NCBI RefSeq assembly: GCF_000721935.1
Contig: NZ_KL585427.1
Coordinates: 50,160-55,387, forward strand
DNA length: 5,228 bases
Direction: 5' to 3'
DNA from: Streptomyces sp. NRRL WC-3549
Lineage (GTDB): Bacteria; Actinomycetota; Actinomycetes; Streptomycetales; Streptomycetaceae
Shown piece after piece: positions 4,855 through 5,228 of the stretch. A program made the position numbers and the translations under genes. The first letter of the stretch is position 1. Every line of letters begins with the position of its first letter. The notes beneath the pieces were generated by a model. That model had not been told where the DNA came from and did not search any database. It was given only the letters and a program-made list of their open reading frames with translations.

Positions 4855-5228
4855 GCAGCAGGCCGGACCTCCGGAATTCTCCGTCGTCCCGGGCGAGGCA
4901 GTGCACCGGGCCCTGGCCGGGCGCCGGGCCGACGTCATCGACCTGGTCGAGGACGCCTACCGGCTCCACGGCGAAGGAAGGACGGTGAACCCTCCCTCGT
5001 ACTTCCTCCGCTTCCCCGACCGGCCGAGCGCGCGCATCATCGCGCTGCCCGCCTCGGTCGGCGGCGAAGTCGGCGTCGACGGCATCAAGTGGATCTCCAG
5101 TTTCCCCACCAACCTCGGCCTGGGCATTCCGCGCGCCTCCGCGGTGCTCCTGCTCAACGACCCGCGCACCGGCTATCCCTACGCCTGTCTGGAGGGCTCC
5201 GTCATCAGCGCGGTGCGCACCGCGGCCT
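4847..5228 (+). CDS. sbnB: SbnB-like NAD-dependent dehydrogenase of the ornithine cyclodeaminase/mu-crystallin family, N-terminal part (runs off right edge)
   Basis: The first 127 codons are open to the right edge. Family signatures are DGIKWISSFPTN (79-89, with K81 in the substrate pocket), the block GIPRASAVLLLND (93-105, with R96), TGYPYACLEG (108-117) and SVISAVRTAA (118-127), which leads into the Rossmann domain outside the window. In staphyloferrin B synthesis SbnB oxidatively hydrolyses ACEGA to L-2,3-diaminopropionate and 2-oxoglutarate with NAD. The gene starts 8 bp inside the SbnA-like gene with GGGAAG 6 nt ahead, and SbnA/SbnB adjacency is the usual arrangement for Dap synthesis in siderophore and antibiotic clusters. 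A plain ornithine cyclodeaminase is the alternative. The neighbouring SbnA-like gene makes the Dap role more likely, but the NAD site and C-terminus cannot be checked here. Confidence 0.88.
   Translation, partial: MAEQQAGPPEFSVVPGEAVHRALAGRRADVIDLVEDAYRLHGEGRTVNPPSYFLRFPDRPSARIIALPASVGGEVGVDGIKWISSFPTNLGLGIPRASAVLLLNDPRTGYPYACLEGSVISAVRTAA

Noticed and set aside
2993..4938. Two long minus-strand frames opposite pepM and the sbnA-like gene
   Set aside because: They are rich in Val/Gly/Asp/His/Arg repeats from antisense reading, with no motifs; the plus strand holds intact active-site signatures.

Overview
The window is very GC-rich, with GC-biased third codon positions, frequent GTG/ATG starts and short or overlapping gene junctions. 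This points to an actinomycete, most likely Streptomyces or a close relative. No rRNA, tRNA, CRISPR array, insertion sequence or housekeeping gene is visible. The gene content looks like the core of a specialised-metabolite (phosphonate) gene cluster.

Layout: two gene sets diverge from a 273-bp control region (2699-2971). Leftward on the minus strand come a TauD/TfdA-type Fe(II)/2-oxoglutarate dioxygenase (2698-1730), a TldD metalloprotease subunit (1684-344) and the start of its partner TldE/PmbA (347 to beyond the left edge). The last two overlap by ATGA. Rightward on the plus strand come phosphoenolpyruvate mutase (pepM, 2972-3832, with the diagnostic EDK...K.NS signature), an SbnA-like PLP enzyme (3853-4854) and the first 127 codons of an SbnB-like dehydrogenase (4847 to beyond the right edge). 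SbnA and SbnB together make L-2,3-diaminopropionate (Dap) from O-phosphoserine and glutamate.

Inferred logic: PepM makes the C-P bond that commits carbon to a phosphonate. SbnA/SbnB supply Dap, a non-proteinogenic amino acid, probably as a second building block. The dioxygenase is a candidate tailoring oxygenase. The TldD/TldE protease could release or mature a peptide-linked intermediate or act in self-protection. I do not recognise a characterised cluster that combines pepM, Dap synthesis and a TldD/TldE pair, so this may be the core of an undescribed phosphonate (possibly phosphonopeptide) pathway. The enzyme that drives the PepM equilibrium forward (decarboxylase, reductase, transaminase or synthase), any ligase or NRPS, exporters and regulators are not in the window and would have to lie outside it.

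The divergent control region holds four TTGRCA-type half-sites in a 38-bp block, arranged as two inverted repeats and one direct repeat. It also holds a plausible -35/-10 pair for pepM and a small leader hairpin.
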